The position numbers and the translations under genes are program-made. A DNA stretch of 64,000 nucleotides. Origin: Cytobacillus firmus. GTDB taxonomy: Bacteria; Bacillota; Bacilli; Bacillales; Cytobacillaceae. The notes beneath the pieces are model-generated. The model was not told where the DNA came from, searched no databases, and was given only the letters and a program-made list of their open reading frames with translations. The stretch is from contig NZ_CP086235.1 in the NCBI RefSeq assembly GCF_023612095.1, forward strand, positions 4,103,501 through 4,167,500, in the 5' to 3' direction. This document shows, one piece after another, positions 16,526-26,436 of the stretch. Position 1 is the stretch's first letter; each line of letters begins with the position of its first letter.

Positions 16526-18283
16526 TTATTTGTAATAAGCTGCCGCCTTTACTGGCATCGCTACCCAGTGCCCTTCTGATACCTCAACAAGCTCTGAGTT
16601 CCTTAATTCATATCTGTCTTCATCTGTTTGTTCTTCCAGCATCACTCTTTTTTTCTTCTTCTCTATATTTGGGTCAGGAATCGGAATGGCAGATAATAAA
16701 GATTTTGTATACGGGTGCTGGGGATTAGAATAAAGTTCTTCACTCTCCGCCAATTCAACGATTTTGCCTGCAAACATGACCGCAACCCTGTCACTGATAT
16801 GCTTCACCATTGAGAGGTCATGAGCGATAAATAAATAAGTAAGCCCCAGGCGCTGCTGCAAGTCTTCAAGCAGCTTTACAATCTGAGACTGAATTGATAC
16901 ATCCAGAGCAGACAGCGGTTCATCACATACGATAAATTGCGGTTCTACCGCCAATGCACGCGCTATTCCAATTCGCTGCCGCTGTCCACCCGAAAACTCA
17001 TGGGGATATCTATCTGCGTGTGAGCCATTCAGCCCTACCATTTCAAGCAATTCTATTACTCGATTCTTTCTTTCAGCCTTTGTTTCATATAACCCATGAA
17101 TATCCAGTGCTTGACCAATAATATCAAGAACCTTAAAGCGCGGATTTAAAGACGCATACGGGTCTTGAAAAATCATTTGCATATGGCTCCGCATGGCTTT
17201 CATTTCACTTTTGTTCATTCCGTTTACTGACATTCCCTGATATAGGATTTCCCCATCGGTGGGTTCATGTAAACGCAGGATCGCACGGCCTGTAGTTGAC
17301 TTCCCTGAGCCAGATTCCCCTACCAGACCAAGAGTCTCACCAGGCTTAATGTAAAAGCTGATATTGTCTACTGCTTTTACAATATCCCCTTTCCCCATAT
17401 CAAAATGCTGTTTTAATGATCTAACTTCCAGAAGCGGAAGATTCGGGTCCATTTCTGGTGAAAGTATAGGTGCAGGCTTGGGTTTCTTTTTCTCATCGAG
17501 ACGCGGCAATGCATTTAACAATTTTACAGTATAGGGATGCTTCGGCTGTTCAAAGATTTCCTCCACCGTGCCTGTCTCTACAATCTCTCCGTCCTTCATC
17601 ACAGCAACACGATCACACATTCCTGCAACCACACCAAGATCATGGGTAATAAGAATAATTGACGTACCAAATCTATCTTGCATCCCTTTCATAATATTTA
17701 AGATTTGTGCCTGAATGGTAACATCCAAAGCTGTTGTTGGTTCATCTGCAATTAAAAGCGCCGGGCGGCAGGCCAGGGCAATAGCAATCATAACCCTCTG
17801 CCTCATTCCTCCGGAGAATTCATGCGGGTACTGATTAAATCGGTCTTCACTGTTTTTGATGCCAACCAATTTCAGCAATTCAATGGCTTGTTTCTTTGCC
17901 TCTTTGATAGATAAATCCTGATGCTTGATTAAACTTTCTGCAACCTGCTTGCCGATCCGAATGGTGGGGTTAAGGGATGTCATTGGATCCTGAAAGATCA
18001 TCCCAATATCCCTTCCGCGGATACTTTCCATTTCTCTTTCCGTTTTATTTATTAGATTCTCACCCAGGAATAATATTTCTCCCTCTTTCATATAAGAAGG
18101 AGGAGAGGGAAGAAGACGCATAATGGAACGGGCTGTAACACTCTTGCCGCTCCCAGACTCACCGACAATGCCCAGAGTCTCCCCTTTTTTCAATTCAAAG
18201 CTAACCCCTCGTACAGCTTCAAACTCCTGATCCTTAGATTGGAATGATACGCGCAAATTATTAACTTTTAAAATGGAATCCAC
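16526..18283 (-). CDS. Oligopeptide/nickel-type ABC transporter, two fused ATPase domains (DppD-DppF type)
   Basis: A 585-residue protein holding both ATPases of a peptide-type importer in one chain. The first domain (about 1-265) has [17 protein letters not shown] and [11 protein letters not shown]; the second (about 285-570) has [28 protein letters not shown] and [10 protein letters not shown]. Each carries the oligopeptide-type C-terminal extension (FEQPKHPYT and [12 protein letters not shown]). It is transcribed away from the permease and binding-protein genes starting at 18416, and these most likely form one transporter. Fused DppDF ATPases are known but less common than separate ones. 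Confidence 0.92.
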   Translation of the reverse strand: MDSILKVNNLRVSFQSKDQEFEAVRGVSFELKKGETLGIVGESGSGKSVTARSIMRLLPSPPSYMKEGEILFLGENLINKTEREMESIRGRDIGMIFQDPMTSLNPTIRIGKQVAESLIKHQDLSIKEAKKQAIELLKLVGIKNSEDRFNQYPHEFSGGMRQRVMIAIALACRPALLIADEPTTALDVTIQAQILNIMKGMQDRFGTSIILITHDLGVVAGMCDRVAVMKDGEIVETGTVEEIFEQPKHPYTVKLLNALPRLDEKKKPKPAPILSPEMDPNLPLLEVRSLKQHFDMGKGDIVKAVDNISFYIKPGETLGLVGESGSGKSTTGRAILRLHEPTDGEILYQGMSVNGMNKSEMKAMRSHMQMIFQDPYASLNPRFKVLDIIGQALDIHGLYETKAERKNRVIELLEMVGLNGSHADRYPHEFSGGQRQRIGIARALAVEPQFIVCDEPLSALDVSIQSQIVKLLEDLQQRLGLTYLFIAHDLSMVKHISDRVAVMFAGKIVELAESEELYSNPQHPYTKSLLSAIPIPDPNIEKKKKRVMLEEQTDEDRYELRNSELVEVSEGHWVAMPVKAAAYYK

Positions 18284-18415
18284 AATTTACACCTGCCAAT
18301 TAAACTATTTATCTATGTATATTCTATTTTTAACAATATATTGATTTTTTATTATACTATCTCTAAAATATACTATACAGGTCGGAATAATGCAATTTAA
18401 GGAAGGGGGTTTCCA

Positions 18416-19867
18416 ATGGCAGCGGTTACAAAAGATTATACAAATAATCCTTATAGTCTCATTTATAAAATCAGTCATACATATAACAAGATGCAGCATC
18501 GTCCAATGTATAGATACTTACTATTTATTTTAGGTTTGCCCATTAATCTATTTGTACTTTTTTTCTATTTTTATAAGAAAAAGAATGATTCGTATTCATC
18601 TATATATGCAAAGACGAAGGATGAATTGCTGCAAGATGGAATAAAGGATCGTATATACCTGGAGCTTAGTGAACAGCTATTAAGAAAACAGGCCTTTTTC
18701 AAGCAAAAAAAATCCGCTCATGAAATAGATAAAAAAGCGAAAAAGCAGGCAGAAGAACAATTTCAAAAAATGGTTCATGAGAAAACACAGGAGCTCTTAG
18801 TCCTGCAAGGCAAGGAAAGAATCACATTCAAAGATACTCTTCTATCCCTAATGTCTCACCCTTTATTTTTGATCTTATCCTTTGTGCCAGGTCTTCCTAT
18901 GTATCTTCTCATACTTCTGTACAGTAATCCTTATACGAAATATATTTTCGAAAGACTTGTTATGAGTGTGCTTGTCATCATTGGAGTTGCTATTCTTGTT
19001 TTTACTATTTTGTACTTATCGCCATTTGATCCAGCAGCCAATATTATCGGCGAAACGGCAACAAAAGAACAAATCGCAGCATTCAATAGTATTTATGGAC
19101 TCGATCAGTCATATTTATCACAATTATGGAATGCGATTAAAGGAATTGCTACTTTCGATCTTGGAACTTCTTTTACAGGGAATGAAGAGGTTTCATCAGC
19201 GATTGCGAGAAAATTCCCAATTACCCTTACTCTTGCTCTCATTTCATTAGTTATGGCTATTGTCATTGCCATCCCGATTGGCATTATTTCAGCGACTAAG
19301 CCGAACTCATTTTTTGATTACACATTTATGTTTATTGCATTGATCGGGCTATCTATCCCTAATTTTTGGCAGGGGCTAATATTCATTTTGAATTTTTCAA
19401 TAAAATGGCAGTGGCTTCCCGCCACTTATAGTCCGCAAAACTGGCTATCTATCATTATGCCTGCTGTTGTTCTTGGAACTGCTCTTACAGCATCTATTGC
19501 GAGAATGATGAGGTCTTCCACCCTTGAAGTAATTAACGAAGATTACATTATTACAGCTAGATCAAAAGGTCTAAGCCAGAGACAAGTGCTTTGGAAGCAT
19601 GCAGTAAATAATGCAATGATTCCAGTTATCACCGTTATCGGCCTATTATTTGGAGGCATGCTTGGCGGTGCTGCTGTAACAGAAAAGGTGTTCAATATCA
19701 GCGGAATCGGCAGCTATATTGTAGACAAACAATTTATTCCTGACATCCCGAGCATTATGGGCGGAGTTGTTTACATCGCGATCACTATTTCTTTAGTTAA
19801 TCTATTTATTGATATTCTCTATGCGTTTTTCGATCCTCGAATTCGATCAAAGATGAAACATTATTAA
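18416..19867 (+). CDS. Oligopeptide-type ABC transporter permease (DppB family) with N-terminal extension
   Basis: A 483-residue permease; typical DppB is about 310. The canonical part begins near residue 174 ([20 protein letters not shown]) and includes LGTSF and the coupling region with [21 protein letters not shown]. The extra N-terminal part has one membrane helix (about 34-53), a charged, probably helical cytosolic stretch rich in Lys and Glu (60-130) and a second hydrophobic segment (147-170). The start has AAGGGGG upstream. It is followed after 13 bases by the DppC partner, which also has an N-terminal membrane extension. The role of the extension is unknown. Confidence 0.9.
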   Translation: MAAVTKDYTNNPYSLIYKISHTYNKMQHRPMYRYLLFILGLPINLFVLFFYFYKKKNDSYSSIYAKTKDELLQDGIKDRIYLELSEQLLRKQAFFKQKKSAHEIDKKAKKQAEEQFQKMVHEKTQELLVLQGKERITFKDTLLSLMSHPLFLILSFVPGLPMYLLILLYSNPYTKYIFERLVMSVLVIIGVAILVFTILYLSPFDPAANIIGETATKEQIAAFNSIYGLDQSYLSQLWNAIKGIATFDLGTSFTGNEEVSSAIARKFPITLTLALISLVMAIVIAIPIGIISATKPNSFFDYTFMFIALIGLSIPNFWQGLIFILNFSIKWQWLPATYSPQNWLSIIMPAVVLGTALTASIARMMRSSTLEVINEDYIITARSKGLSQRQVLWKHAVNNAMIPVITVIGLLFGGMLGGAAVTEKVFNISGIGSYIVDKQFIPDIPSIMGGVVYIAITISLVNLFIDILYAFFDPRIRSKMKHY

Positions 19868-19880
19868 AGCAGGTGTAAAT

Positions 19881-21395
19881 ATGTCTAATATTCTGATGGA
19901 ATTGCCCAGCTACAAAAAGAAGCATGCTCTTAAGGTATCTTCTGAATATACTCAATCAAGTTTCACATGGGTAATCTCGCTGGCTATTACCTTAATTCTT
20001 CTGTATAACAGCTATGAATTTACCAGTAAATCAATAAAGCCTTATGTATTCACTTTTTTTGCAGTCTATGCGTTTTTTACAATTGTTCAAATCATTATTA
20101 CACTGCTGATCAAACGGGATCTTACCCGTTTTGGGTATATTAAGCTCTCAACCCGTAGATTGGGTTATGTACAGCTGCTAAGTATTCCTTCCGGCAATAT
20201 TTTTACTGCCAGCGCAGCCTTTCTGCTAATAAAGGAAAGGAAATCACCTGAATACATCTTCGGTGTTTACTTGCTGCTTACCCAATTCTATATCATTGCA
20301 ATATCAGCACTTAATCTATTTAAGCCCTATGTAGCCGATACGTTCCTGTTGGGGATCTTTCTTTTGATCGGCATCACCGTCTTCCATCTATCGGCACTAA
20401 TTCTGGTAATAAAGTATTCCGAGAGTGGAGATTTCCCGCCTTGGATGATCTATATCGCTATCCTGCTCATCCTTACAGGAATGACAGGAAATCTATTTGC
20501 CATACTGCTCGGCTGGAATTTAATCTTAAAATTACGCGGAAGCCGAAATCCTGGTTTGGGCAACTGGTATAAAGTCTGGGACAAAATTTCTCATAATATG
20601 ACGTCAATGCTCGGGCTTTTCTTTATTATTTTTCTCTTTACCATTTCGGTGTGCAGTTATTTAACGTTCGATTACAGTATGGCAATAGAAAACAATTACC
20701 AGGCGATTCTTCAGTCCCCGAGCCTCACTTATCCTCTTGGAACGGATGACTTTGGAAGAGACTTATTTTCCAGAATCATTTTCGGAGCGAGGATCTCTTT
20801 AGTCGTAGGATTTTTTTCTACAGCCATTCCGTTTATTATCGGAGGCATACTTGGAGCGGTTTCAGGTTATTACGGTCAGCGGACCGACAATATTATTATG
20901 AGATTGCTTGATATCTTATACGCAATCCCTGGCATTTTATTGGCCATCGTTATCATTGCAGCATTTGGATCTAATACGGTGACTTTGATTCTGGCATTAA
21001 GCGTTGGCGCCATTCCTACTTATGCAAGAACAATGCGCGCAAATGTCCTTATGGTTTCTAACTATGAATATGTAGAATCTGCCCGTGCTCTTGGCACAGG
21101 CAGCCTGGAAATTATATTCAGACATGTTGTTCCTAATTCACTGGCTCCCATGATTGTTAAGTCTACTTTAACCATTGGAGGAGCCGTTATCGCTACAAGC
21201 AGCCTGAGCTATCTTGGCCTTGGTGTAGAACCTCATATCCCTGAATGGGGAAACATATTAAAAATAGGCAGCACATATCTTGAGTCCCATTCCTATCTGG
21301 CAATCTATCCCGGCCTGGCTATTATTGCTCTGGTACTCTCGTTTAACTTTTTAGGTGATGGACTGCGGGACGCGCTGGATCCTAAATTAGATTAA
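19881..21395 (+). CDS. Oligopeptide-type ABC transporter permease (DppC family) with long membrane extension
   Basis: A 504-residue permease; typical DppC is about 300. Residues 1-225 add about six predicted helices not found in ordinary DppC. The family part begins near residue 239 and shows [19 protein letters not shown] (286-304) and the coupling loop [21 protein letters not shown]. It lies between the DppB partner and the binding lipoprotein in one operon. The extra helices might hold a partner or alter substrate access; nothing in the sequence decides this. Confidence 0.9.
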   Translation: MSNILMELPSYKKKHALKVSSEYTQSSFTWVISLAITLILLYNSYEFTSKSIKPYVFTFFAVYAFFTIVQIIITLLIKRDLTRFGYIKLSTRRLGYVQLLSIPSGNIFTASAAFLLIKERKSPEYIFGVYLLLTQFYIIAISALNLFKPYVADTFLLGIFLLIGITVFHLSALILVIKYSESGDFPPWMIYIAILLILTGMTGNLFAILLGWNLILKLRGSRNPGLGNWYKVWDKISHNMTSMLGLFFIIFLFTISVCSYLTFDYSMAIENNYQAILQSPSLTYPLGTDDFGRDLFSRIIFGARISLVVGFFSTAIPFIIGGILGAVSGYYGQRTDNIIMRLLDILYAIPGILLAIVIIAAFGSNTVTLILALSVGAIPTYARTMRANVLMVSNYEYVESARALGTGSLEIIFRHVVPNSLAPMIVKSTLTIGGAVIATSSLSYLGLGVEPHIPEWGNILKIGSTYLESHSYLAIYPGLAIIALVLSFNFLGDGLRDALDPKLD

Positions 21396-21427
21396 TAGAA
21401 ACCATACTATTCAAGGAGGAACATATT

Positions 21428-23233
21428 ATGAAAAAAAGAATTTTACTTATGCTTTTCGCACTGGTTCTTTTAGCAGCAGGTTGTGTAAATACAAAATCTG
21501 ATGTTACAGATAAAAAAGTAAATGATGGAGAAACTGATGGCTCTAAACCTGCGATTGAAATTTTGGGCATGAGCAGCAGTGAAGCCGACATTAACATTTT
21601 ACGTGATCAGCTTGTGAAAAATGGGTTTGATGTAAAGCTTAATATTCAGCCTGATTACGGCAGCTTTAAGGCACAGCAGGATGCAGGCAATTTCGATGTG
21701 GCCCTGTCCAGCTGGACAACTGTAACCGGAAACCCTGATTATGCAGTTCGTTCACTTTTTAAAACGGGCGGAGATTACAGCATTATGGGTGACGAGGAAA
21801 TTGACAAACTGATCGATAAGGCCAGCACACAAACACCTGATGAGTACAAAGAAACATATAAAGAATTAGAACAAAAACTTGTTTTTGACAAAGCTTATAT
21901 TGCACCTCTCTACATCTCATATAAAGCACAAGGCATTAATCAGGAAGTATTGAATCCAGATACAGTCAGATTATCGAAATCACGTGCACTTGCGTGGGAA
22001 GCAATGGATTTCAACGATACTTCCAAACGTGCATCAGATCCGCTCATTATGCAGCAAACCATTTCAACATTGACATCACTTGATCCCGTTAAAGGGAATG
22101 ACGGTTCTATTAATACACTTAACACAAATATGTATGTGCGTCTGGTAAACCTCACAGATGACGACCAAATCACATCTGACGGTTCCTTATCTCACAATTA
22201 CAGCATTGCAGATGGAAATTCAGAGTACTACTTCCTTTTGAGAGACGACATTAACTTTGCAAAAATTACAGACAAGAAAGCTGCAGATACAGGCGAACGA
22301 GTTGGAGCAGATGATGTTATCTTCTCTCTAAACCGTGCAAAGGATAAAAATTCTGTACCAGATCACCGCACCTACAGCCTTCATGAACATATTAAGGATG
22401 CAGAAGTTGTAACAGACCTCAAAGCTTTGGATATAAAACAATCAGGAAGTGATGAAACAGTCAGAGAAGCTCTAGAAAAAGATTTAGATGTGAAGATTAA
22501 AGAGCTTGTTGCTGATAAGTCTAAAGCAAGCAGCCAGGAAGGAAAATACCAGGTTGTAAAAATGACAACAACAGAGCCCTTCCCTCAAGTTCTGAATTAC
22601 CTTGCACACCAATCAGCAGGGATTGTATCCAAGAAACAAGTAGAAAGCATTAACACATATGATGCTGCTTCCTTCGATGTAAACAAGGATATTCCTTACG
22701 GCGACCAAAATACAGTTACGGAAGGAAGTAAATACAACAACACTCTTTTTGCCAGCGGCCCTTACATCCTTTCATATAAAAATGACTATGAAGCAGTCTT
22801 CCTAAAGAATCCCGGCTATATGAAAGGAACAGAGCACGAACCAAAAATTGAAAACATTAAAGTGCGTTTCATAGCTGAACAGGAAAGCGCACTATCCGCA
22901 TTGCGCAATGGCGAAATCCATATGTACTATGGGGTTCCAGAAACGAAATACGATATTGTTGAAGGGGACAGCAAACTGAAGCTGCAGCGAATTGAAAGCA
23001 ACGGTGTAAGCTACCTGCTCTTCAACACAAAACATCGTGAAGTAGCCAACAGCGCAGATTTAAGAAAAGCAATTCTTTATTCCATCAATCAGGATGAATT
23101 CATTAATTACTATCAGGGCAACAAAATTAAAGCCGTATCAACTGTAAGCCCGCTTGTCGATACAGGAAATGAATTAACAGCAGATCCTGAAAAAGTGAAA
23201 GAATTCTTGAAAAAATATAAGGATAGCAAATAA
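21428..23233 (+). CDS. Peptide-type ABC substrate-binding lipoprotein with permuted lobes (SBP_bac_5)
   Basis: A 601-residue lipoprotein; the signal peptide ends in LLAAGC with cysteine 19. Residues about 41-200 look like the C-terminal lobe of OppA/DppA proteins (INILRDQLVKNGFDVKL, FDVALSSWTTVTGNPD, DKAYIAPLY). Residues about 203-601 look like the N-terminal lobe (DPLIMQQTISTLTSLDPVKG, GERVGADDVIFSLNRA, ASGPYILSY, AILYSINQDEFI). It ends at DPEKVKEFLKKYKD, exactly where a normal family member would pass into the part found at the start. This is best read as a circular permutation. AAGGAGGAA precedes the ATG. It is last in the operon with two extended permeases. Ligand unknown. Confidence 0.88.
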   Translation: MKKRILLMLFALVLLAAGCVNTKSDVTDKKVNDGETDGSKPAIEILGMSSSEADINILRDQLVKNGFDVKLNIQPDYGSFKAQQDAGNFDVALSSWTTVTGNPDYAVRSLFKTGGDYSIMGDEEIDKLIDKASTQTPDEYKETYKELEQKLVFDKAYIAPLYISYKAQGINQEVLNPDTVRLSKSRALAWEAMDFNDTSKRASDPLIMQQTISTLTSLDPVKGNDGSINTLNTNMYVRLVNLTDDDQITSDGSLSHNYSIADGNSEYYFLLRDDINFAKITDKKAADTGERVGADDVIFSLNRAKDKNSVPDHRTYSLHEHIKDAEVVTDLKALDIKQSGSDETVREALEKDLDVKIKELVADKSKASSQEGKYQVVKMTTTEPFPQVLNYLAHQSAGIVSKKQVESINTYDAASFDVNKDIPYGDQNTVTEGSKYNNTLFASGPYILSYKNDYEAVFLKNPGYMKGTEHEPKIENIKVRFIAEQESALSALRNGEIHMYYGVPETKYDIVEGDSKLKLQRIESNGVSYLLFNTKHREVANSADLRKAILYSINQDEFINYYQGNKIKAVSTVSPLVDTGNELTADPEKVKEFLKKYKDSK

Positions 23234-23240
23234 GCAGAAA

Positions 23241-23280
23241 AAAATGGCACCCATCTTACAAAAGAGAGGTGCCATTTTTT
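23241..23280 (+). terminator. Intrinsic terminator of the permuted-transporter operon
   Basis: AAATGGCACC pairs with GGTGCCATTT (23268-23277), followed by T-rich sequence. Confidence 0.85.
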
Positions 23281-23327
23281 GTACCGTTAATAAACATTTG
23301 GTCATTTTATTTAGCCTAAAATAATTA

Positions 23328-23355
23328 AACAGCCTGAGATATCCAGACTGTTTTC
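23328..23355 (-). terminator. Terminator of the DUF6843-like gene
   Basis: On the minus strand AAACAGTCTGG can pair with CAGGCTGTTT, then AATTATTTT. It lies just past the stop at 23360. Confidence 0.5.
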
Positions 23356-23359
23356 CATT

Positions 23360-23379
23360 TCAATCAAACGTTTGATTGA
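23360..23379. repeat. Dispersed 20-bp palindrome, copy 2
   Basis: TCAATCAAACGTTTGATTGA. Here the copy supplies the last codons and the TGA stop of the minus-strand membrane protein gene, so the final residues QTFD are palindrome-encoded. Confidence 0.9.
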
Positions 23380-24208
23380 TTAATCCTTCTTCATAAAGAA
23401 TATCCTCAATACCTGGGCCATTGCCCTGATCAGTTATGTCTTCCTCACAGCCAACTGAAAAATAGGTATACGAATAGTCATATCCATCTCCCTGTACACC
23501 GCCTGCCCCGCCATGTGAAATACAGCTGTCCGGTATAGGTTCACGCTTTCCCTTGTCATCCACATAATAGTACAAGTCTTCAATATACCCCTCACTCCGC
23601 GGCAAAGAGGTAATGGCATATCCCCTGTCATTCACCCGAAATACATCATACTCCCCTTCTGTCTCAGGCGCAGGAGCCTTCTCTATTTCATGAACAATCC
23701 TCACCTGACCAGCATACCCTTTTGGAATCAGATAAAGGTCATGCGTTTTTTCTTCCAGATCTGCCTGCTGGAGCATCCAGAAGAACCCTGCCGGCAGAAG
23801 GCAGGCGATGAGAAACCCGGCTGTATTTATGGTAATTCTCCTGCCCCCCGGCATCTCACGGTCCCACTTTCTCCACTCGTCAACTAAAAAGAAAAGAACC
23901 GCAGCAATTACTGCATAATAAGCAAACCCTTCCACAAAAAAATAGGTCACAGCAGCTAAAAAGGTATGTAAAAATGCAGAGGCAGGGAACCGCCATACTG
24001 TCAGATTTCTGGTTAGAAACTCAGAAAGCAGTGAAACCGGAATGCCGTATATAACATTTCCGAATAAACAGTACAAAAAAACCACGATCAGGAAAAAAGA
24101 AAACAGTTCCCCTTCAGAAAAGAAAAAGAGAAGCCAAAATCCGAAGGTAAAAAGAATGGAAGCCTGCAGGGCGGTTTTTATTTTTGATCCCAGCATATTA
24201 TGAGTCAT
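23360..24208 (-). CDS. Membrane protein with C-terminal DUF6843-like domain
   Basis: A 282-residue protein with about five predicted helices in the first 165 residues, followed by an exposed domain (DLYLIPKGYAGQVRIVHEI, GYIEDLYYYVDDKGKR, PDSCISHGG). That domain resembles the DUF6843 family of Bacillus proteins; its function is unknown. The gene is monocistronic and convergent to the peptide-transporter operon. Its stop codon lies inside a copy of the dispersed palindrome, so the repeat has either trimmed or extended the original C-terminus. Confidence 0.75.
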   Translation of the reverse strand: MTHNMLGSKIKTALQASILFTFGFWLLFFFSEGELFSFFLIVVFLYCLFGNVIYGIPVSLLSEFLTRNLTVWRFPASAFLHTFLAAVTYFFVEGFAYYAVIAAVLFFLVDEWRKWDREMPGGRRITINTAGFLIACLLPAGFFWMLQQADLEEKTHDLYLIPKGYAGQVRIVHEIEKAPAPETEGEYDVFRVNDRGYAITSLPRSEGYIEDLYYYVDDKGKREPIPDSCISHGGAGGVQGDGYDYSYTYFSVGCEEDITDQGNGPGIEDILYEEGLINQTFD

Positions 24209-24272
24209 TCCCCTCTTTTTATTGTGAATATATTCACGTATATTTTAACACAGATAATTGGTTTTATTTTAA

Positions 24273-24492
24273 GGCTCTTTTCGTATAAATTGTTGTTTTT
24301 CGTTTATCAATGTTGTCCGTTGATTTCCGCTCCAGGATGCTCCCTTTCCACGGGGCGGGCGGTGAGCCTCCTCGACGCTGCGCGTCTGTGGGGTCTCACC
24401 TGTCCCGCTACTCCCGTAGGAGTCTCGCACCTTCCACTCCAATCAACTCAGTAAATATAATATAAATAGCAACAATCTTTGCGAGAACAGCC
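24273..24492. mobile_element. MITE-like element, copy 1 (220 bp, with 8-bp target duplication)
   Basis: Starts GGCTCTTTTCG and ends CGAGAACAGCC, an imperfect inverted terminal repeat; the inner GTTGATT/AATCAAC and GGCGGTGAG/CTCACC pairs make it strongly foldable. TATTTTAA flanks it on both sides (24265-24272 and 24493-24500). It has no transposase gene. It fills most of the 389-base gap between the membrane protein and the DUF1287-like gene. Confidence 0.88.
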
Positions 24493-24597
24493 TATTTTAA
24501 TAAAACTGACATACTTATCCTCTACAGTTTTCATATCAGTATGAAACTCTTTGGTAAAAAATTCCGTCTAATTATTAAAAGTCCAAGAGGAGTTATT

Positions 24598-25305
24598 ATG
24601 ATTAAAAAACTGGCAGCTTTAATTATTAGCGTTCTATTATTATTCATTCTTCTTTTCCGGAGCGGAATCATTCTGGATTCCATTGGCATTCATTTCGGGA
24701 ATCCCTTTTCAAAGAAACTGGAGGTGCCCTCTGATTACTCACAGGCCGATTCAAATCAAAACGGTATTGCTGATCCGCTTGATATGGTAATCACAGCCAG
24801 AAAAGAAGTTGAACAGCGCACGCCATATAAAAGTGCCTACTATGCGGGAGGCTATCCGCCCGATGGCGAAGGTGTCTGTACAGACGTGATATGGAGAGGA
24901 TTCCAAGGGGCTGATGTAATCATAAAGGATCTTATTGATCAGGATATCGCCGAGAATACGGACTTGTATTCAAGAGTCCAGGGCAAGCCTGATCCGAACA
25001 TTGATTTCAGAAGGGTGCCAAACCAGAATATCTTTTTTAGCCGGTTCGCAATGTCATTAACAACAGAACTGATTCCAGGAGATGTTAAGAACCTTAAGCA
25101 ATGGCAGCCGGGTGACATCGTGGTTTTTCTTTCCCCTAAATTCGACCATGTGGCAATCATATCTGACAAGCGGACGAAGGATGGCATTCCATACGTGATA
25201 CATAACTCCACACCATTTGCAGCAGAAGTAAAACTATCTTCTTTTAAGACTCCCATTACCGCTCATTACAGATGGGACTTTGAAAAAACGCCTGCACTGC
25301 CATAA
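24598..25305 (+). CDS. DUF1287 family protein
   Basis: A 235-residue protein with an N-terminal membrane anchor or signal (LAALIISVLLLFILLF). The rest shows YYAGGYPPDGEGVCTDVIWRGF, with a conserved Cys, and a distal PGDIVVF...HVAIIS segment typical of DUF1287 proteins, a group related in fold to NlpC/P60-type cysteine hydrolases. An extracytoplasmic role in the envelope is likely, but the reaction is not known. The ATG at 24598 is chosen because AAGAGGAG precedes it; an in-frame ATG at 24541 lacks a site. It follows MITE copy 1 directly. Confidence 0.8.
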   Translation: MIKKLAALIISVLLLFILLFRSGIILDSIGIHFGNPFSKKLEVPSDYSQADSNQNGIADPLDMVITARKEVEQRTPYKSAYYAGGYPPDGEGVCTDVIWRGFQGADVIIKDLIDQDIAENTDLYSRVQGKPDPNIDFRRVPNQNIFFSRFAMSLTTELIPGDVKNLKQWQPGDIVVFLSPKFDHVAIISDKRTKDGIPYVIHNSTPFAAEVKLSSFKTPITAHYRWDFEKTPALP

Positions 25306-25325
25306 AGCAGATGCAGGCGTTTTTC
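25285..25325 (+). terminator. Terminator overlapping the end of the DUF1287 gene
   Basis: AAAACGCCTGCA (from 25285) pairs with TGCAGGCGTTTTT (25312-25324). The left arm is inside the coding sequence. Confidence 0.85.
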
Positions 25326-25363
25326 TTATTAAATATGAAAGAAAAAAATTTTGAACTTCGATA

Positions 25364-25426
25364 ACTGTCTAGCGCAAGCAGCCTGCCCCTCGAGGTGTCG
25401 GGGGTGAGCGAGGCGCTTACGTTTTT
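25364..25426. repeat. Possible remnant of a Bacillus intergenic repeat
   Basis: The stretch GTCTAGCGCAAGCAGCC, then CCCCTCGAGG, then GAGCGAGGCGCTTACG resembles a foldable GTCTAGC...CGCTT repeat I recall from Bacillaceae intergenic regions. There is only one copy in this window, so the assignment is tentative. Confidence 0.3.
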
Positions 25427-26116
25427 CTATCTGACTGCTGCCGGACTGCCCGCCGGCCACTCTTCGCAGGTATAAGCCATCTCCCAGAAGCCAAGCTCCA
25501 GCTGGCAGCTTTTTCGGAAAGCGTCCTTCATTCGCTGCCTTTCTTCCGGTGATGCCGCATCAGCAAGCTCATCCAAACGGTTTCTCATATTCATGGTCAC
25601 AGCTTCGACCCTTAAATTTGCATAAAAAGAGATCCACGGATAAAACGGATGGTTCTCATCTGGCTCATATTGCTTCATGAGCTCAAGCCCAATCTCCCAA
25701 TAAGTCCATGGACAAGGCAATAATGCAGAAAGGATTTCACCCATGCCGCCTGTGTGGGCATGATACATCATGTGCTTAACATAATGATCAGCTGTTGGAG
25801 GGAGCGGATAACCCTGCAGTGCTTCGTAATCCACGCCAATCTGCTGGCAAAAATTATGGTGGGGATGTACTTCGCTGTTCAATACGAATTCTATTTGCTG
25901 ATTAAAATAAGCAATATCCTTACGCTCTGCAGACTTTGAAATGGCAATCCCATAAATATGCATGAACGCATTCAAATACTCAAAGTCCGCTTTAATGTAA
26001 TGAGCCAGTGCCTCTTTCGGCACATCCCCTCTCCCGATACCCTGGACAAATGGATGTTCAAATATCAGCTGAAACAAATCTTCATTTTCCTTGCGCAGTA
26101 TCTCTGAAAAAGTCAT
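25427..26116 (-). CDS. tenA: Aminopyrimidine aminohydrolase / thiaminase II TenA
   Basis: A 229-residue heme-oxygenase-like fold enzyme that salvages the thiamin pyrimidine by hydrolysing aminopyrimidine to HMP. The catalytic Cys is in SALLPCPWTYWEIG and the C-terminal Glu in LELGFWEMAYTCEEW. AAGGAGG precedes the ATG. A TPP riboswitch and a hairpin terminator lie directly upstream, so expression falls when thiamin pyrophosphate is plentiful. It lies downstream of thiW, but each gene has its own riboswitch. Confidence 0.95.
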   Translation of the reverse strand: MTFSEILRKENEDLFQLIFEHPFVQGIGRGDVPKEALAHYIKADFEYLNAFMHIYGIAISKSAERKDIAYFNQQIEFVLNSEVHPHHNFCQQIGVDYEALQGYPLPPTADHYVKHMMYHAHTGGMGEILSALLPCPWTYWEIGLELMKQYEPDENHPFYPWISFYANLRVEAVTMNMRNRLDELADAASPEERQRMKDAFRKSCQLELGFWEMAYTCEEWPAGSPAAVR

Positions 26117-26155
26117 AAAAAATAGCCTCCTTAATTAAATACAGAAGCTGCCGGG

Positions 26156-26193
26156 GAAAAAGCATGAGGATTTATATTGAGGTCCTCACTGCT
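26156..26193 (-). terminator. Riboswitch-controlled attenuator before tenA
   Basis: On the minus strand AGCAGTGAGGA pairs with TCCTCATGCT, with one bulged base, followed by T5. It overlaps the 3' end of the TPP aptamer. Confidence 0.75.
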
Positions 26194-26273
26194 TCCCTGC
26201 GCTGGCATTATCCAGATCAGGTTCCAAGGGACAAAGGAAAAGCTCCTTATCTCAGCCGTAGCGCCCCTAGCAG
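26189..26273 (-). ncRNA. TPP riboswitch (THI element) of tenA
   Basis: Minus-strand landmarks in order are CTAGGGG, CGGCTGAGA, CCTTGGAACCTGATCTGG, ATAATGCCAGCG and CAGGGAAGCAG, which match the THI-box core. The attenuator hairpin follows. Confidence 0.93.
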
Positions 26274-26325
26274 TTTTCTAACATTTTTAATTATTTTTTA
26301 TCGATTGTCTAACTTGATGTTTTTC

Positions 26326-26373
26326 GCTCATAAATTTTGAAGTTTGTCCATAACTCTTGAAAATGCTCATAAA
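26326..26373. repeat. Three short CATAA motifs at 19-20 bp spacing
   Basis: GCTCATAA, GTCCATAA and GCTCATAA start at 26326, 26346 and 26365. The spacing echoes the array at 10257-10353. They lie in the gap between thiW and the tenA riboswitch. Confidence 0.5.
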
Positions 26374-26436
26374 GTCAGATTGCTATGCTGCACTCGCTTA
26401 CCTGCTTACTCAACTAGCTTCTCCAGCCCAAAATCA

